The notes under the pieces: model-generated
What the model saw: the letters and a program-made list of their open reading frames with translations, nothing else
Told to the model about the DNA's origin: nothing
Databases searched by the model: none
Part shown: piece after piece, positions 1-7,927 of the stretch
Layout: the number at the start of each line of letters is the position of its first letter
Numbering within the stretch: the first letter of the stretch is position 1
Origin: Corynebacterium meridianum
GTDB lineage: Bacteria; Actinomycetota; Actinomycetes; Mycobacteriales; Mycobacteriaceae
Reading direction: 5' to 3'
Assembly (NCBI RefSeq): GCF_016342265.1
Contig: NZ_JAEIOS010000015.1
Span: 1 to 64,000, forward strand
DNA: 64,000 nucleotides
Position numbers and translations under genes: made by a program

Positions 1-56
1 CCAGCGCCGATGGTACTGCATGCGGGAGCGTGTGGGAGAGTAGGACACCGCCGACA
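1..56 (+). rRNA. rrf: 5S ribosomal RNA, 3' end (truncated by window start)
   Basis: The first ~55 bases carry the conserved 3' part of bacterial 5S rRNA (GATGGTACTGC, then GTGGGAGAGTAGGACACC, ending near CGCCG). The 5' half lies outside the window, so the window opens at the tail of an rRNA operon. A strong factor-independent terminator follows about 20 bases later. The exact 3' end is uncertain by a few bases. Confidence 0.9.
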
Positions 57-78
57 CTACAACTTCACAGAACAATAA

Positions 79-124
79 GGGCACCGGCCCGGGTTGACAG
101 GAATGTCCGCCCGGGCCGGTGCTC
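79..124 (+). terminator. rRNA operon terminator
   Basis: A 13-bp perfect GC stem (81-93 with 110-122, arms GCACCGGCCCGGG / CCCGGGCCGGTGC) closes a ~16-base loop and is followed by CTCTTT. It lies directly after the 5S rRNA, as expected for the end of an rrn operon. Confidence 0.85.
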
Positions 125-395
125 TTTGTGATTCAACCGCCCCCCGGGGCCGGGTATACAGGATGGCCGAGGCGAAAAGGGGTCGGCACAGACATCCGCG
201 GGAGTATCGTGAGGGAATGGTTTCTGGGTATAGCCAGTTCGCGCCTTGTTTCTCCGGAGGTCGGTCCCGGTACAGGTCGATTCAGGCCGGTGTCCCTCCG
301 GTCTGGTTGGCGTTACGGATGTTCAGTATGGTTCCCGGTCGATGTACTAACCAGAGGGTGGTACATCGGCGAGAAATATGCCCATCCCTTCGGGA
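125..395. other. No gene seen between the rRNA terminator and the abiE locus
   Basis: Open frames here overlap one another, are Arg/Gly/Ser-rich and match nothing I recognise. I see no RNA gene or clear promoter. Confidence 0.5.
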
Positions 396-710
396 TCAGC
401 ATCCACGAAAATTCCTCTCCGAGCTTAGTAGGTGTTTTTCTCGGGGTCGGTGGTACGCAGTATTCGGCTCCACGGTTGTCGGGTATCGGTACGTCGGCGC
501 CTGACGCCTGTGCGGTGAGAAGGCTAGGCTAGCCACGAATGCTTCTGTGGATCCCAGATCTCTATCACCGGTTTCTGGCCCAGGATGATTGAGACAGGTT
601 CCGACAACCTCGAGTGCTGCTTCAAGGCGGTGGAACGCTGCGCGAAACTCAGCTGCTTTGCTGGCTTGTCTCGGATACGCCAGCTCCCACCCGCCGCCGG
701 GACTGGTCAT
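396..710 (-). pseudogene. Detached C-terminal part of the AbiEii toxin
   Basis: This frame opens with a segment (GGGWELAYPRQASKAAEF, then an AFHRL...ALEVVGTCL helix) that looks like the helical C-terminal end of AbiEii/AbiGii nucleotidyltransferases, which the upstream toxin frame lacks. Its ATG (708-710) overlaps the toxin's TGA (707-709) as ATGA. That fits a one-base frameshift in an originally continuous gene; alternatively, translational coupling makes a separate C-terminal polypeptide. Residues beyond about 55 look like read-through past the natural end. Confidence 0.5.
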
Positions 711-1441
711 CGTGCTGGGGAGGGTGTTAGGCCCCGGGCACCGGCTTCGCTATCGATAAGCTCCCGCAGGAGCGCGGCATTCATGCGTTGACTGGTGACG
801 ATACGAACGAGATCAATCAGATCGTGATATCGGGTCGACGGTTCATTCCGGTGACTTTCGTAGCAGGCACACAGTTTGTCGGCGGCGACGTTTTCGACCG
901 GGACCATTCGAATGACCGTGCCCGCAGGAAGGCCCTCGTAGTCGAGCACCGGGTTCAACTCGACATTCTCAATGGGGGCATCCGTGTGCTGCTGTGTCGA
1001 TATATCCACACTGAACGACACGATCGGCAGAGTCCCGAGATTGAGCACAACCTTGAACGACCCCCGAGTAGAGTCCCCCGGATCGCGGTTGTCCCTGACC
1101 GGTTCCTTCAACTCGAAGTGGAAGTCGGGATCCGTCGGACCGGGATCATCGACCAGTACCCGCAGCTCTTTCAAGGCTCTCCCAGGATCTGTCTGCGTCC
1201 GCCTGGCGAGATCGATGTCACGGCTGCGACGGCCCGAACCTATGCGCAGCAGAAGGCTCGTTCCTCCCTTGAGAACCCACGGACAGTCGCCATGGGAGAA
1301 CAGTCTGGACAGGAACATGTCGAAGGCGAACTGGTGCTGTACATTCTCGGCGGTTACTGATTGCCTGCGAGCTTCATTACGTAGGTTCGCCATAAGCTGG
1401 GTTCGCCTGCGGACGAGCTCGGTAGGGCTCGTGGAGTTCAT
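707..1441 (-). CDS. abiEii: AbiEii/AbiGii-type nucleotidyltransferase toxin (probably truncated)
   Basis: This is the toxin half of an AbiE abortive-infection (type IV toxin-antitoxin) pair. Family members are GTP-preferring or tRNA-modifying nucleotidyltransferases that cause reversible growth arrest. The DNA-polymerase-beta-like fold signature is clear: GGTS at residues 59-62, then an Asp-Ile-Asp pair at D75/D77, and a later DKLCACYES...RYHDLIDL stretch corresponding to the helical conserved motifs. The ATG overlaps the antitoxin stop as ATGA, so the pair is translationally coupled. The 244-residue frame stops early; the usual C-terminal helices continue in another frame (396-710), so the gene may be inactive. 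Confidence 0.8.
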   Translation of the reverse strand: MNSTSPTELVRRRTQLMANLRNEARRQSVTAENVQHQFAFDMFLSRLFSHGDCPWVLKGGTSLLLRIGSGRRSRDIDLARRTQTDPGRALKELRVLVDDPGPTDPDFHFELKEPVRDNRDPGDSTRGSFKVVLNLGTLPIVSFSVDISTQQHTDAPIENVELNPVLDYEGLPAGTVIRMVPVENVAADKLCACYESHRNEPSTRYHDLIDLVRIVTSQRMNAALLRELIDSEAGARGLTPSPAR

Positions 1442-2517
1442 TTCCTGTCCTCATCCCGGACACGACGGGGATCGTTGTCGCTGTCTGCTGCGTCATCGCA
1501 CGTTTCGATGCTCCCCCGATTCAGGCCGGGGGTCCCCTTCCCCGGAGAGTCTCCGGTGTCGTGTATCCGCTCCAGCCAGCCCATCGGCGGATTTGCGTAC
1601 TTCATCGTGGAGGCGCGCCGGTACCGCTCGCCGAGATCAACGATGGTGGCCATCTGTTGTGCGAGTACAGTGCTGTCAAAAATGCGCTTCAAATCCCCTA
1701 TTCTCGCCAGAGCATCCTGGAACTGTGGCGACACTGGTCCCGGTGCCTTCGCCGCCTCCAGCCGGAGCCCGCCAGCCTGTTGCGCCAGTGAAGCCAGCGC
1801 CGCGGCGATCGCTGAATTATCGCCCCATTGAAAATTCACTGATTTCAGGGTGTATTCCGTCGACTCTGTTACGCTCTCATGCTCAGGGAACCGACGCAGT
1901 GATTCCGAAACCAGATCATCTCCCGAATCACAGCCATAGTGAAGGGCGTACGGTTCCAATACCCGGGCCAGCGTAGACGGGTTGAGGCGATGATCGTGGA
2001 TCGCGTCAGTGATGATGTGATGTAGCTGGTCCCCGTCGAGATGATCTTTGGCCATGTCGCGGATCGTTCGGGCGACAGTCGTCACGGGGATGCCCGCAAG
2101 AACGATCCAGTCCGTATCGGTCAGGTCGGCGGTGCGGTGGGTGATGTCTGCGGCCGAGGATTGCTTGCGTTTCGACGAGGTGAACGTATGCGACGCAGGG
2201 GTGATATCCCCCAATTCCAGCATGCTCACCGCAGAGGCGTGGGAAACAACGATCGGGTTGCCCTCGTTCACACGTTCATCGGCCAGTACGGCTGGACGTG
2301 TCGACAACCACGCAGCCCGAATTTCAGTGAGTGGATCCTCCGCGACACTGGACAGGATATAGACCCCCCGACGGATGCGACGCAGAAAATCCCGCTGCGC
2401 CAGACGGGTCAGCGTCGTTGTGTCGATCCCCTCCTTCGCTGCCTGTGCAGAGGTAACCAGACCATGCTGCAGGTAGGAGTAGGCGGCAAGTATAGGTTGG
2501 ACCTCGGAAAAGCGCAG
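1438..2517 (-). CDS. abiEi: AbiEi-type antitoxin with N-terminal winged helix (start codon unclear)
   Basis: The frame is open from 2550 down to 1438. Its first ~60 codons give a typical AbiEi wing-helix: HGLVTSAQA...TLTRLAQRDFLRRIRRGVY. An annotation starting at the TTG at 2307 would delete that domain. Upstream of 2307 I find no in-frame ATG, GTG or TTG; the only initiator-like codon is CTG at 2515-2517, used here provisionally. Either initiation is non-canonical or a frameshift has separated the start. The C-terminal ~220 residues are the family's variable antitoxin/partner region. Family members bind inverted repeats in their own promoter and neutralise the toxin without forming a stable complex. 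The gene overlaps abiEii by 4 bases. Confidence 0.65.
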   Translation of the reverse strand: MRFSEVQPILAAYSYLQHGLVTSAQAAKEGIDTTTLTRLAQRDFLRRIRRGVYILSSVAEDPLTEIRAAWLSTRPAVLADERVNEGNPIVVSHASAVSMLELGDITPASHTFTSSKRKQSSAADITHRTADLTDTDWIVLAGIPVTTVARTIRDMAKDHLDGDQLHHIITDAIHDHRLNPSTLARVLEPYALHYGCDSGDDLVSESLRRFPEHESVTESTEYTLKSVNFQWGDNSAIAAALASLAQQAGGLRLEAAKAPGPVSPQFQDALARIGDLKRIFDSTVLAQQMATIVDLGERYRRASTMKYANPPMGWLERIHDTGDSPGKGTPGLNRGSIETCDDAADSDNDPRRVRDEDRK

Positions 2518-2519
2518 GC

Positions 2520-2583
2520 AGTAAACATAGCAGCAAACGTGGCGATGAAGTTACGTTTACTGCATCCTGGGTGTAGTAAACGT
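2520..2583 (-). promoter_or_regulatory. Probable AbiEi autoregulatory operator
   Basis: A 9-bp perfect inverted repeat, ACGTTTACT (2553-2561) and AGTAAACGT (2575-2583), sits just upstream of the antitoxin frame. Further half-sites, AGTAAAC (2520-2526) and AAACGT (2535-2540), lie between it and the gene. AbiEi proteins are known to repress their operon through paired inverted repeats at this position, so this is a good operator candidate. Confidence 0.6.
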
Positions 2584-3195
2584 ATCTTCATGTTACTTCT
2601 GTGAGCTATAAAAGCTACACATGCACCATGGGGCGGCTACTTTTGAGCCCCGAATCGGACCAACTGCCATCCGACACGGTGCCGCTGCGCCAGTGGAAGC
2701 AGGAACCTCCGAAAACCGCGTCGTCCGGCCCGGTGCCACCGAGCAACCCGGATGTCACCTCATCATTTTGATGAGTGGGGTGGGGACAATCGTCTCCCAC
2801 CCGAGAGCATCTACGGCAGTCACCGACACCGGATGCGCAGGTTCAACAGCGTTCCCGACACTCTGTCCCGATTAGCCGGTGACTGGCTGAGCCTCCTGAA
2901 GGTTCGGCCGACGACCCTCCCATCTGGTCGACAGGTGGGCGACTCCGCTGGTCGGAGGCAGACCACCTCCATCGCTCGTTCGACCAACGGAGGGCACGAG
3001 CAGCTCGGCGGGTCCCCGGGACCCGTGGCAACTCTTCTTCCCGGATTGCCTCCCGTACCGGATGGGCCGGATTAGGTGCGGGGGTGTTACGGTCCCGGAG
3101 GATCAGACGTGCCGGGGCACCAGGAGTACGAAACGCGGGAACGGACCACCGGATTCCATCTCCGGTGATCCGTTCCCATAGGAGCTGTGGACCGG
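2584..3195. other. ~600 bp without a convincing gene; terminator at its end
   Basis: Short overlapping frames on both strands match nothing recognisable. The one structure I can support is a near-perfect 16-bp hairpin (3138-3153 with 3161-3176, one mismatch). It lies downstream of the permease stop and probably terminates the ABC transporter operon on the minus strand. The rest may be debris between the abiE locus and the core gene. Confidence 0.5.
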
Positions 3196-5805
3196 TCAGC
3201 GATCGCTGATGGCGTCCAGTGGTTTCGTCTTCGCCGCGCGGTGTCCCGGCCAGACGGCCGCGATAACGCCGACGACAGCGGAACCCACGAGCATCACACC
3301 AAGCTGGCCCCACGGAATGATGATGGTCTCGAGGGCGTCCTCGCCGATGGTGCGGGTGAAGCACCACCCGAGGCCGAGTCCGACCGCGGCACCGAGAATC
3401 GCACCGAACAGCGCGATCACCACGGATTCGAGGTAGATCATCGTGCGGATCTGGCTTCGCTGGGTGCCTAGGGCCCGGAGCATACCGATCTCCCGTCTGC
3501 GCTCGGTGACCGACAGCGCGAGGGTGTTGATGATACCGAGGACCGCGATGATCACGGCGAGACCGAGGAGACCGTAGAGGATGCCCAGCAGTTGGTCGAC
3601 CTGGTTCGCCTGGGAGCTGGCGTAGTCCTCCTTCGACATGACCTGAACCACGAGGTAGTCCTCCATCGCGTTCGTCAGCGCCTGTCCCAGGGCGGCGGAG
3701 TCCACTCCGTCGGCCCCGTCGACGAGGATCATCTCCACGCTCATCTGGTCGATCGGGAGGAGTTCCCTGGCTGCCGCGGTACTGACGATTCCCGGTCCGC
3801 CGGCCTGCATCTCCTCGTAGGTTCCCAGGATCGGGACGTCGAGGGTCCTGGAGCCGTCGAGCGTCGACAGGGTGACGTTGTCGCCGACACCGAGGTTGAA
3901 GTTCTTCGCGATCCCGTCGTAGAGGACCACGCCTTTTTCGTCGTTGAGGTTGCCGGATCCCGAGTTGACGGTCACCTTCATGCCTTCGCCGGCGTCGAGG
4001 TTGAGGTCCGCCACCGAGGTCCGGGGCGGGCCACCGAAGGTCTTGGACATCGGGACGCCGTTGACCAGGAGAGGGGCGAGGTACACGCTGTGTGCGGCAC
4101 CGACCTCATCGAGCTCCGTGATTTTCGGCTCCACCGATGACGGGATCTTGAACACGGAGGAGTTCTGTCCCGTGACGAGGTAGTCGGAGGTGACGACGTC
4201 GTCGACGATGGTCTCGATGCTGTTGCGCATCGTCGCGCCCAGCATGCCGATGGAGCTCACCATCATCAGGCCCAGGGTGAGGGCGAAGGCGGTCGCGGCG
4301 GTTCGGCGGGGGCTACGCCGGGAATTTGTCGACGCGAGCTTGCCGACGGCACCGAAGGGTGCGCCGACCACGCGGCCGAGTCCGCCGACCACGGGGATGG
4401 ACAGTGCGGGACCGATGAGCCACACGCCGATGATGACTGCCAGCGCGCCCACGCCGACGAAGATCAGTCGGTGCTTGACCTCATCGATACCGGTGGTGAA
4501 GGCACCGAACATGCAGAGGCCGGCGCCGACGGCTGTGATCAGCCCGCCGACGATGGTGCGTACCCGCAGTGAGTTCTGGGAGGAGCTGTCCCCGCTGCGC
4601 ATCGCCTCGACGGGGTGGATCGATCCGGCCCGGCGTGCCGGCGCCCAGGCGCTGAGTACGGTGACGACGGCACCCACCACCAGTGGCACGATGAGGGTCG
4701 TCGGGGTCAGGGACAGTCCGCTGTCGGGCATTCCGACCCCCTTCTTCTCCAGGGCGAAGAAGAGTCCCTTGGCCAGACCGATGCCGAGGAGGATGCCGAG
4801 TGCGGACCCGATGAGACCGACGACGACGGCTTCACCGATGACCGACCGGGTGATCTGGGACCGGGATGCACCGATGCTGCGGAGCAGCGCGAACTCGCGG
4901 GTCCGCTCGGCGACGATCATGGCGAAGGTGTTCGAGATGATGAACGTGCCCACCAGCAGTGCGATGGCTGCGAAGGCCCAGAGGAAGTAGTTGATGAAGC
5001 TGAGGGCGTTCTTCAGTTCCTCCGTCTGTCGTTCGACGAGGACCTGTGCGTCATCGATGACGTAGTCGGGGTACTCGTTCCTGAGTTCATCCACCACCGC
5101 TGCGGTGTCGGCCCCGTCATCGAGGACGACGGAGGCCGCGTTCACCCGGCCGTCCGGTGCGTAGATCGGCAGGAACTGGTCCTCCGGGAGGAGGACGCCG
5201 ATCCATCCGCCGGTGGCGGTCGGGAAGTCGAAGGTACCGACGACGGTCACCTCGAACTGGTCGGAGGGGGTCACCACCGTGACGCTGTCACCGATGCTGA
5301 TGTTTCCGCGTTCCGCGGCACTCGCGTTGACGGCCACGGTGTCGGTGTCCGCGGGCCAGTCACCCTCGAGGAGCGTGACGGTGTCCGTGGGTTCGTCATC
5401 GGGATTGTAGGAGAGTGCGGTTGAGGGGGCTCCGCCGGTCTGGATGGCCTTGCCGTCGGTTCCGGCCAGGATGATCGGTGCGGGTTCGACCATGAGCTCG
5501 ACACTCGTGAAGTCGTCGCGCTCGCGGAGCTTGTTGACGTCGTCGACGCTGACCTGACGCCCGACGTTCCGTTCGCTGGAGATCACGATGTCGACGTCGT
5601 CGTACTGGGTGGAGATGATCTTGGCGAAGCTGTTGGACAGTGACGTGGTGAACATCGACGAGCCGGCGATGAACGCGGTGCCGAGGACGACGGCGAGGAT
5701 CGTCAGTGCGAGCCGGAGCTTGTGCGCGGCGATCGTCCGGAGGGAGATCGTCCGCATGGGTTTCCGCAGACCTGTGTGGGTGGATGTGCTCATGGTGCGG
5801 CTCAC
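3196..5805 (-). CDS. FtsX/MacB-type ABC transporter permease (869 aa)
   Basis: Large permease of the type that works by mechanotransmission rather than classic import or export. A first transmembrane segment follows a short basic N-terminus (AHKLRLALTILAVVLGTAFIAG), then a ~220-residue extracytoplasmic MacB-like domain. A first FtsX block (three helices, TREFALLRSIGASRSQI) follows, then a second extracytoplasmic domain and a second FtsX block (ERRREIGMLRALGTQRSQI). Its start overlaps the stop of the ATPase gene upstream by 4 bases (5802-5805), so the two form one operon. Substrate is not evident; lipid, peptide or antimicrobial extrusion are usual roles. It is about twice the size of the heme exporter HrtB, so I do not call it that. 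Confidence 0.9.
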   Translation of the reverse strand: MSRTMSTSTHTGLRKPMRTISLRTIAAHKLRLALTILAVVLGTAFIAGSSMFTTSLSNSFAKIISTQYDDVDIVISSERNVGRQVSVDDVNKLRERDDFTSVELMVEPAPIILAGTDGKAIQTGGAPSTALSYNPDDEPTDTVTLLEGDWPADTDTVAVNASAAERGNISIGDSVTVVTPSDQFEVTVVGTFDFPTATGGWIGVLLPEDQFLPIYAPDGRVNAASVVLDDGADTAAVVDELRNEYPDYVIDDAQVLVERQTEELKNALSFINYFLWAFAAIALLVGTFIISNTFAMIVAERTREFALLRSIGASRSQITRSVIGEAVVVGLIGSALGILLGIGLAKGLFFALEKKGVGMPDSGLSLTPTTLIVPLVVGAVVTVLSAWAPARRAGSIHPVEAMRSGDSSSQNSLRVRTIVGGLITAVGAGLCMFGAFTTGIDEVKHRLIFVGVGALAVIIGVWLIGPALSIPVVGGLGRVVGAPFGAVGKLASTNSRRSPRRTAATAFALTLGLMMVSSIGMLGATMRNSIETIVDDVVTSDYLVTGQNSSVFKIPSSVEPKITELDEVGAAHSVYLAPLLVNGVPMSKTFGGPPRTSVADLNLDAGEGMKVTVNSGSGNLNDEKGVVLYDGIAKNFNLGVGDNVTLSTLDGSRTLDVPILGTYEEMQAGGPGIVSTAAARELLPIDQMSVEMILVDGADGVDSAALGQALTNAMEDYLVVQVMSKEDYASSQANQVDQLLGILYGLLGLAVIIAVLGIINTLALSVTERRREIGMLRALGTQRSQIRTMIYLESVVIALFGAILGAAVGLGLGWCFTRTIGEDALETIIIPWGQLGVMLVGSAVVGVIAAVWPGHRAAKTKPLDAISDR

Positions 5806-6575
5806 AGCTTCTCGATGTCGGCCATCACGGTGAGGATGCTCTCCGCGGTGGGATCCGTGAGTTCGTCGACGATTCTGCCGTCGGCGAGGAAGATCACCCG
5901 GTCGGCGTAGCTGGCGGCCTTGGCGTCGTGGGTGACGATGACGACGGTCTGGTCGAGATCGTCGACTGCGGCCCGGAGAATGTCCATGACCTCGGACGAG
6001 GAGTTGGAGTCGAGGTTTCCGGTGGGCTCGTCACCGAAGATGATCTCGGGGCGGCCGATCAGGGCGCGGGCCACGGCGACGCGCTGCTGCTGGCCGCCGG
6101 ACAGCTCGGTGGGGCGGTGATCGAGGCGTTTCGACAGGCCGAGTCTGGTGGTCACCTCGTCGAACCAGGCGGCGTCGACGGTGCCGCCGGCGATGTCGAC
6201 GGGGAGGGTGATGTTCTCCGCCGCGGTGAGGGTGGGGACGAGGTTGAAGGACTGGAACACGAAGCCGAGGCGGTCGCGCCGCAGTGCGGTGATCTGCCGG
6301 TCGGGGAGGTTCGCGAGATTTGTGTCGCCGATGAACGTGGCACCCTCCGTCACACCGTCGAGTCCGGCCATGCAGTGCATCAGGGTTGATTTCCCGGAGC
6401 CGGAGGGGCCCATGATCGCGGTGAATTCACCGCGTTCGAGGGTGACTGAGACACCGTCGAGTGCGTTGACGACGGTGTCCCCGGAACCGTATCGCTTGAC
6501 CAGATTCTCCGCCCGGGCTGCCGGCACGCCGCTCGGGGCCTGTTCCGCGGGTGAGGTGGCGGTGGAAGTGCTCAC
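5802..6575 (-). CDS. ABC transporter ATP-binding protein (LolD/MacB type)
   Basis: Cytoplasmic ATPase partner of the permease that follows it. Walker A GPSGSGKST spans residues 56-64, the Q-loop is FVFQSFNLVP, the signature LSGGQ is at 158-162, Walker B IIFGDE is at about 178-183 and the H-loop is IVTHD. At 257 residues it has the normal length plus a short N-terminal extension. The ATG at 6575 has TCTCC on the plus strand just upstream (GGAGA on the coding strand), a good ribosome site. Confidence 0.92.
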   Translation of the reverse strand: MSTSTATSPAEQAPSGVPAARAENLVKRYGSGDTVVNALDGVSVTLERGEFTAIMGPSGSGKSTLMHCMAGLDGVTEGATFIGDTNLANLPDRQITALRRDRLGFVFQSFNLVPTLTAAENITLPVDIAGGTVDAAWFDEVTTRLGLSKRLDHRPTELSGGQQQRVAVARALIGRPEIIFGDEPTGNLDSNSSSEVMDILRAAVDDLDQTVVIVTHDAKAASYADRVIFLADGRIVDELTDPTAESILTVMADIEKL

Positions 6576-6741
6576 ATTCTCTCCTTGGTGATTTTCACGC
6601 GCAAGGCGCTGATATGCTGGGCTTTCCTTTTGTCCGGAGGCCTCACTCCAAGCCTAAACCCTGCCGTTGCGGAAGGGTACAGGGAAGACCCTTAGGGGAG
6701 TCCCTGGTTCCGGGCCGCGGCGTCGGTCGAGGGGAGGGCGT

Positions 6742-7737
6742 TCACTCGCGTTCGGAGCTGAATGAGCGGCGTTGTCCGTCGATCGGATCGGTGAACTCGA
6801 TGGCGGTCGCCGTGAGGTGCATCGGGATGCGGAAGTCCTCCGCATCCTCGGGGAGGACTTCCGGGTAGAGCGGGTCGCCGAGGATCGGTGCTCCCGCGGT
6901 GAGCATGTGCAACCGGAGCTGGTGGGTGCGTCCCGTCTCCGGGTGGAGGGTGTAGCGCGCCTGCCGGGGGAGTGGCCCGTGGACGGATTCGAGGGTCGAC
7001 TGTTCGGCGTCGGACACGGGGGTCACCGCGCTGAGGACCGTGCGCGCGTTCGGCGCCCCGTCCTCCAGGTACGCCTGCAGCCGTCCCCTCGTCTTGTTTA
7101 TCCGGTGTTCCCAGGTGACAGGGCCGCGGGCGACGGCATCGGCCAGTTCGGGCAGGTGGGTGGCTGTCGCCCGGTAGGTCTTGTGGACTCCCCGGGAGGA
7201 GAACAGTTGCTGGTAGGCGCCGCGCACGGCCGGATCGCACGTGAGCACGAGGACACCGGCGGTGAGTCGGTCGAGGCGGTGCGCGGGAGTGAGATCGGGG
7301 ATTCCGGTGGACCTGCGGAGCCGGACCACCGCGGTCTCGGTGATGTGGCGTCCGCGCGGCATCGTCGCGAGGAAGTGGGGCTTGTCGACGACGAGGAGGT
7401 GATCGTCGTGGTGGATGATCCGGCAGTCGCCTGGAACGGGAGTCTCGGGTGCGGGGGTGCGGTAGAACCAGACGTCCTGTCCGGGGGTGAGAACCCTGTC
7501 CGGGGGGAGGCGCCTACCCTGTGGATCGACGACTTCACCGGCGGTGAAACGTGCGTGGATGGCGGCGGCATCGTCGCCGGTGGCGCGGTGCGTCTGCGTG
7601 GTGATGAGCTGCGTGATGAAGGCGAGGGCTGTCACGGGTGCCGCATCCTCGGGCAGTTGGGCACGGGACGGGTTGAGGCCGTCGCGGATCGGCAGAGGTG
7701 CCTGTCGGCGGCGGCGCTGTACTATCCTTTGGCCCAT
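6742..7737 (-). CDS. RluA-family 23S rRNA/tRNA pseudouridine synthase
   Basis: Isomerises uridine to pseudouridine in structured RNA. The N-terminal part resembles an S4-like RNA-binding region (AGEVVDPQGRRL), and the catalytic core contains the RluA motif AHRLDRLTAGVL with the nucleophilic Asp. A later GRTHQLRLHM motif is also typical. The frame is open to 7755, but I place the start at the ATG of 7735-7737 because a -10-like TATTAA (minus strand, 7743-7748) lies 5 bases before it, giving a leaderless transcript. That start codon overlaps the ATG of the divergent small gene at 7736. Confidence 0.85.
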   Translation of the reverse strand: MGQRIVQRRRRQAPLPIRDGLNPSRAQLPEDAAPVTALAFITQLITTQTHRATGDDAAAIHARFTAGEVVDPQGRRLPPDRVLTPGQDVWFYRTPAPETPVPGDCRIIHHDDHLLVVDKPHFLATMPRGRHITETAVVRLRRSTGIPDLTPAHRLDRLTAGVLVLTCDPAVRGAYQQLFSSRGVHKTYRATATHLPELADAVARGPVTWEHRINKTRGRLQAYLEDGAPNARTVLSAVTPVSDAEQSTLESVHGPLPRQARYTLHPETGRTHQLRLHMLTAGAPILGDPLYPEVLPEDAEDFRIPMHLTATAIEFTDPIDGQRRSFSSERE

Positions 7738-7748
7738 GGACATTAATA
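7720..7748. promoter_or_regulatory. Back-to-back promoters around overlapping start codons (CATG)
   Basis: Plus strand: TACTAT at 7720-7725 lies 10 bases before the ATG at 7736. Minus strand: TATTAA (7743-7748) lies 5 bases before the ATG at 7735-7737. Each -10 box is inside the first codons of the opposite gene. Neither gene has a ribosome-binding site, so both mRNAs are probably leaderless or nearly so. Confidence 0.55.
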
Positions 7749-7927
7749 CTCTCATGGCTCAGCTCACTGAGTTCTTCAGCCACGGAATCGGCAGGATCAT
7801 CGGCGATGTACTGCGGGTTCTCTACCACTTCCTCTACCCGGCGAACGCCGAGGCGCCCCGGGTTCCGGAGGCCGCGGATGCCGCGAAGGCGGTCGCCGAG
7901 ACGACCACGGAGGCGACAACCGCCTAG
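7736..7927 (+). CDS. Small conserved-looking protein (63 aa), function unknown
   Basis: Short frame with an amphipathic first half (MDINTLMAQLTEFFSHGIGRIIGDVLRVLYHFLYP) and an Ala/Glu/Thr-rich tail. It has no signal peptide and no Shine-Dalgarno; a -10-like TACTAT ends 10 bases before the ATG. Composition and length recall the small helical corynebacterial cell-wall porins (PorA/PorH class), but I see no specific identity, so this is only a resemblance. It ends one base before the next gene's ATG, so the two are probably co-transcribed. Confidence 0.65.
   Translation: MDINTLMAQLTEFFSHGIGRIIGDVLRVLYHFLYPANAEAPRVPEAADAAKAVAETTTEATTA

Noticed and set aside
3196-6575. Heme exporter HrtBA controlled by HrrSA
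   Set aside because: HrtB-type permeases are about half this size with one FtsX block; the layout here is the larger MacB/LolC-like type.
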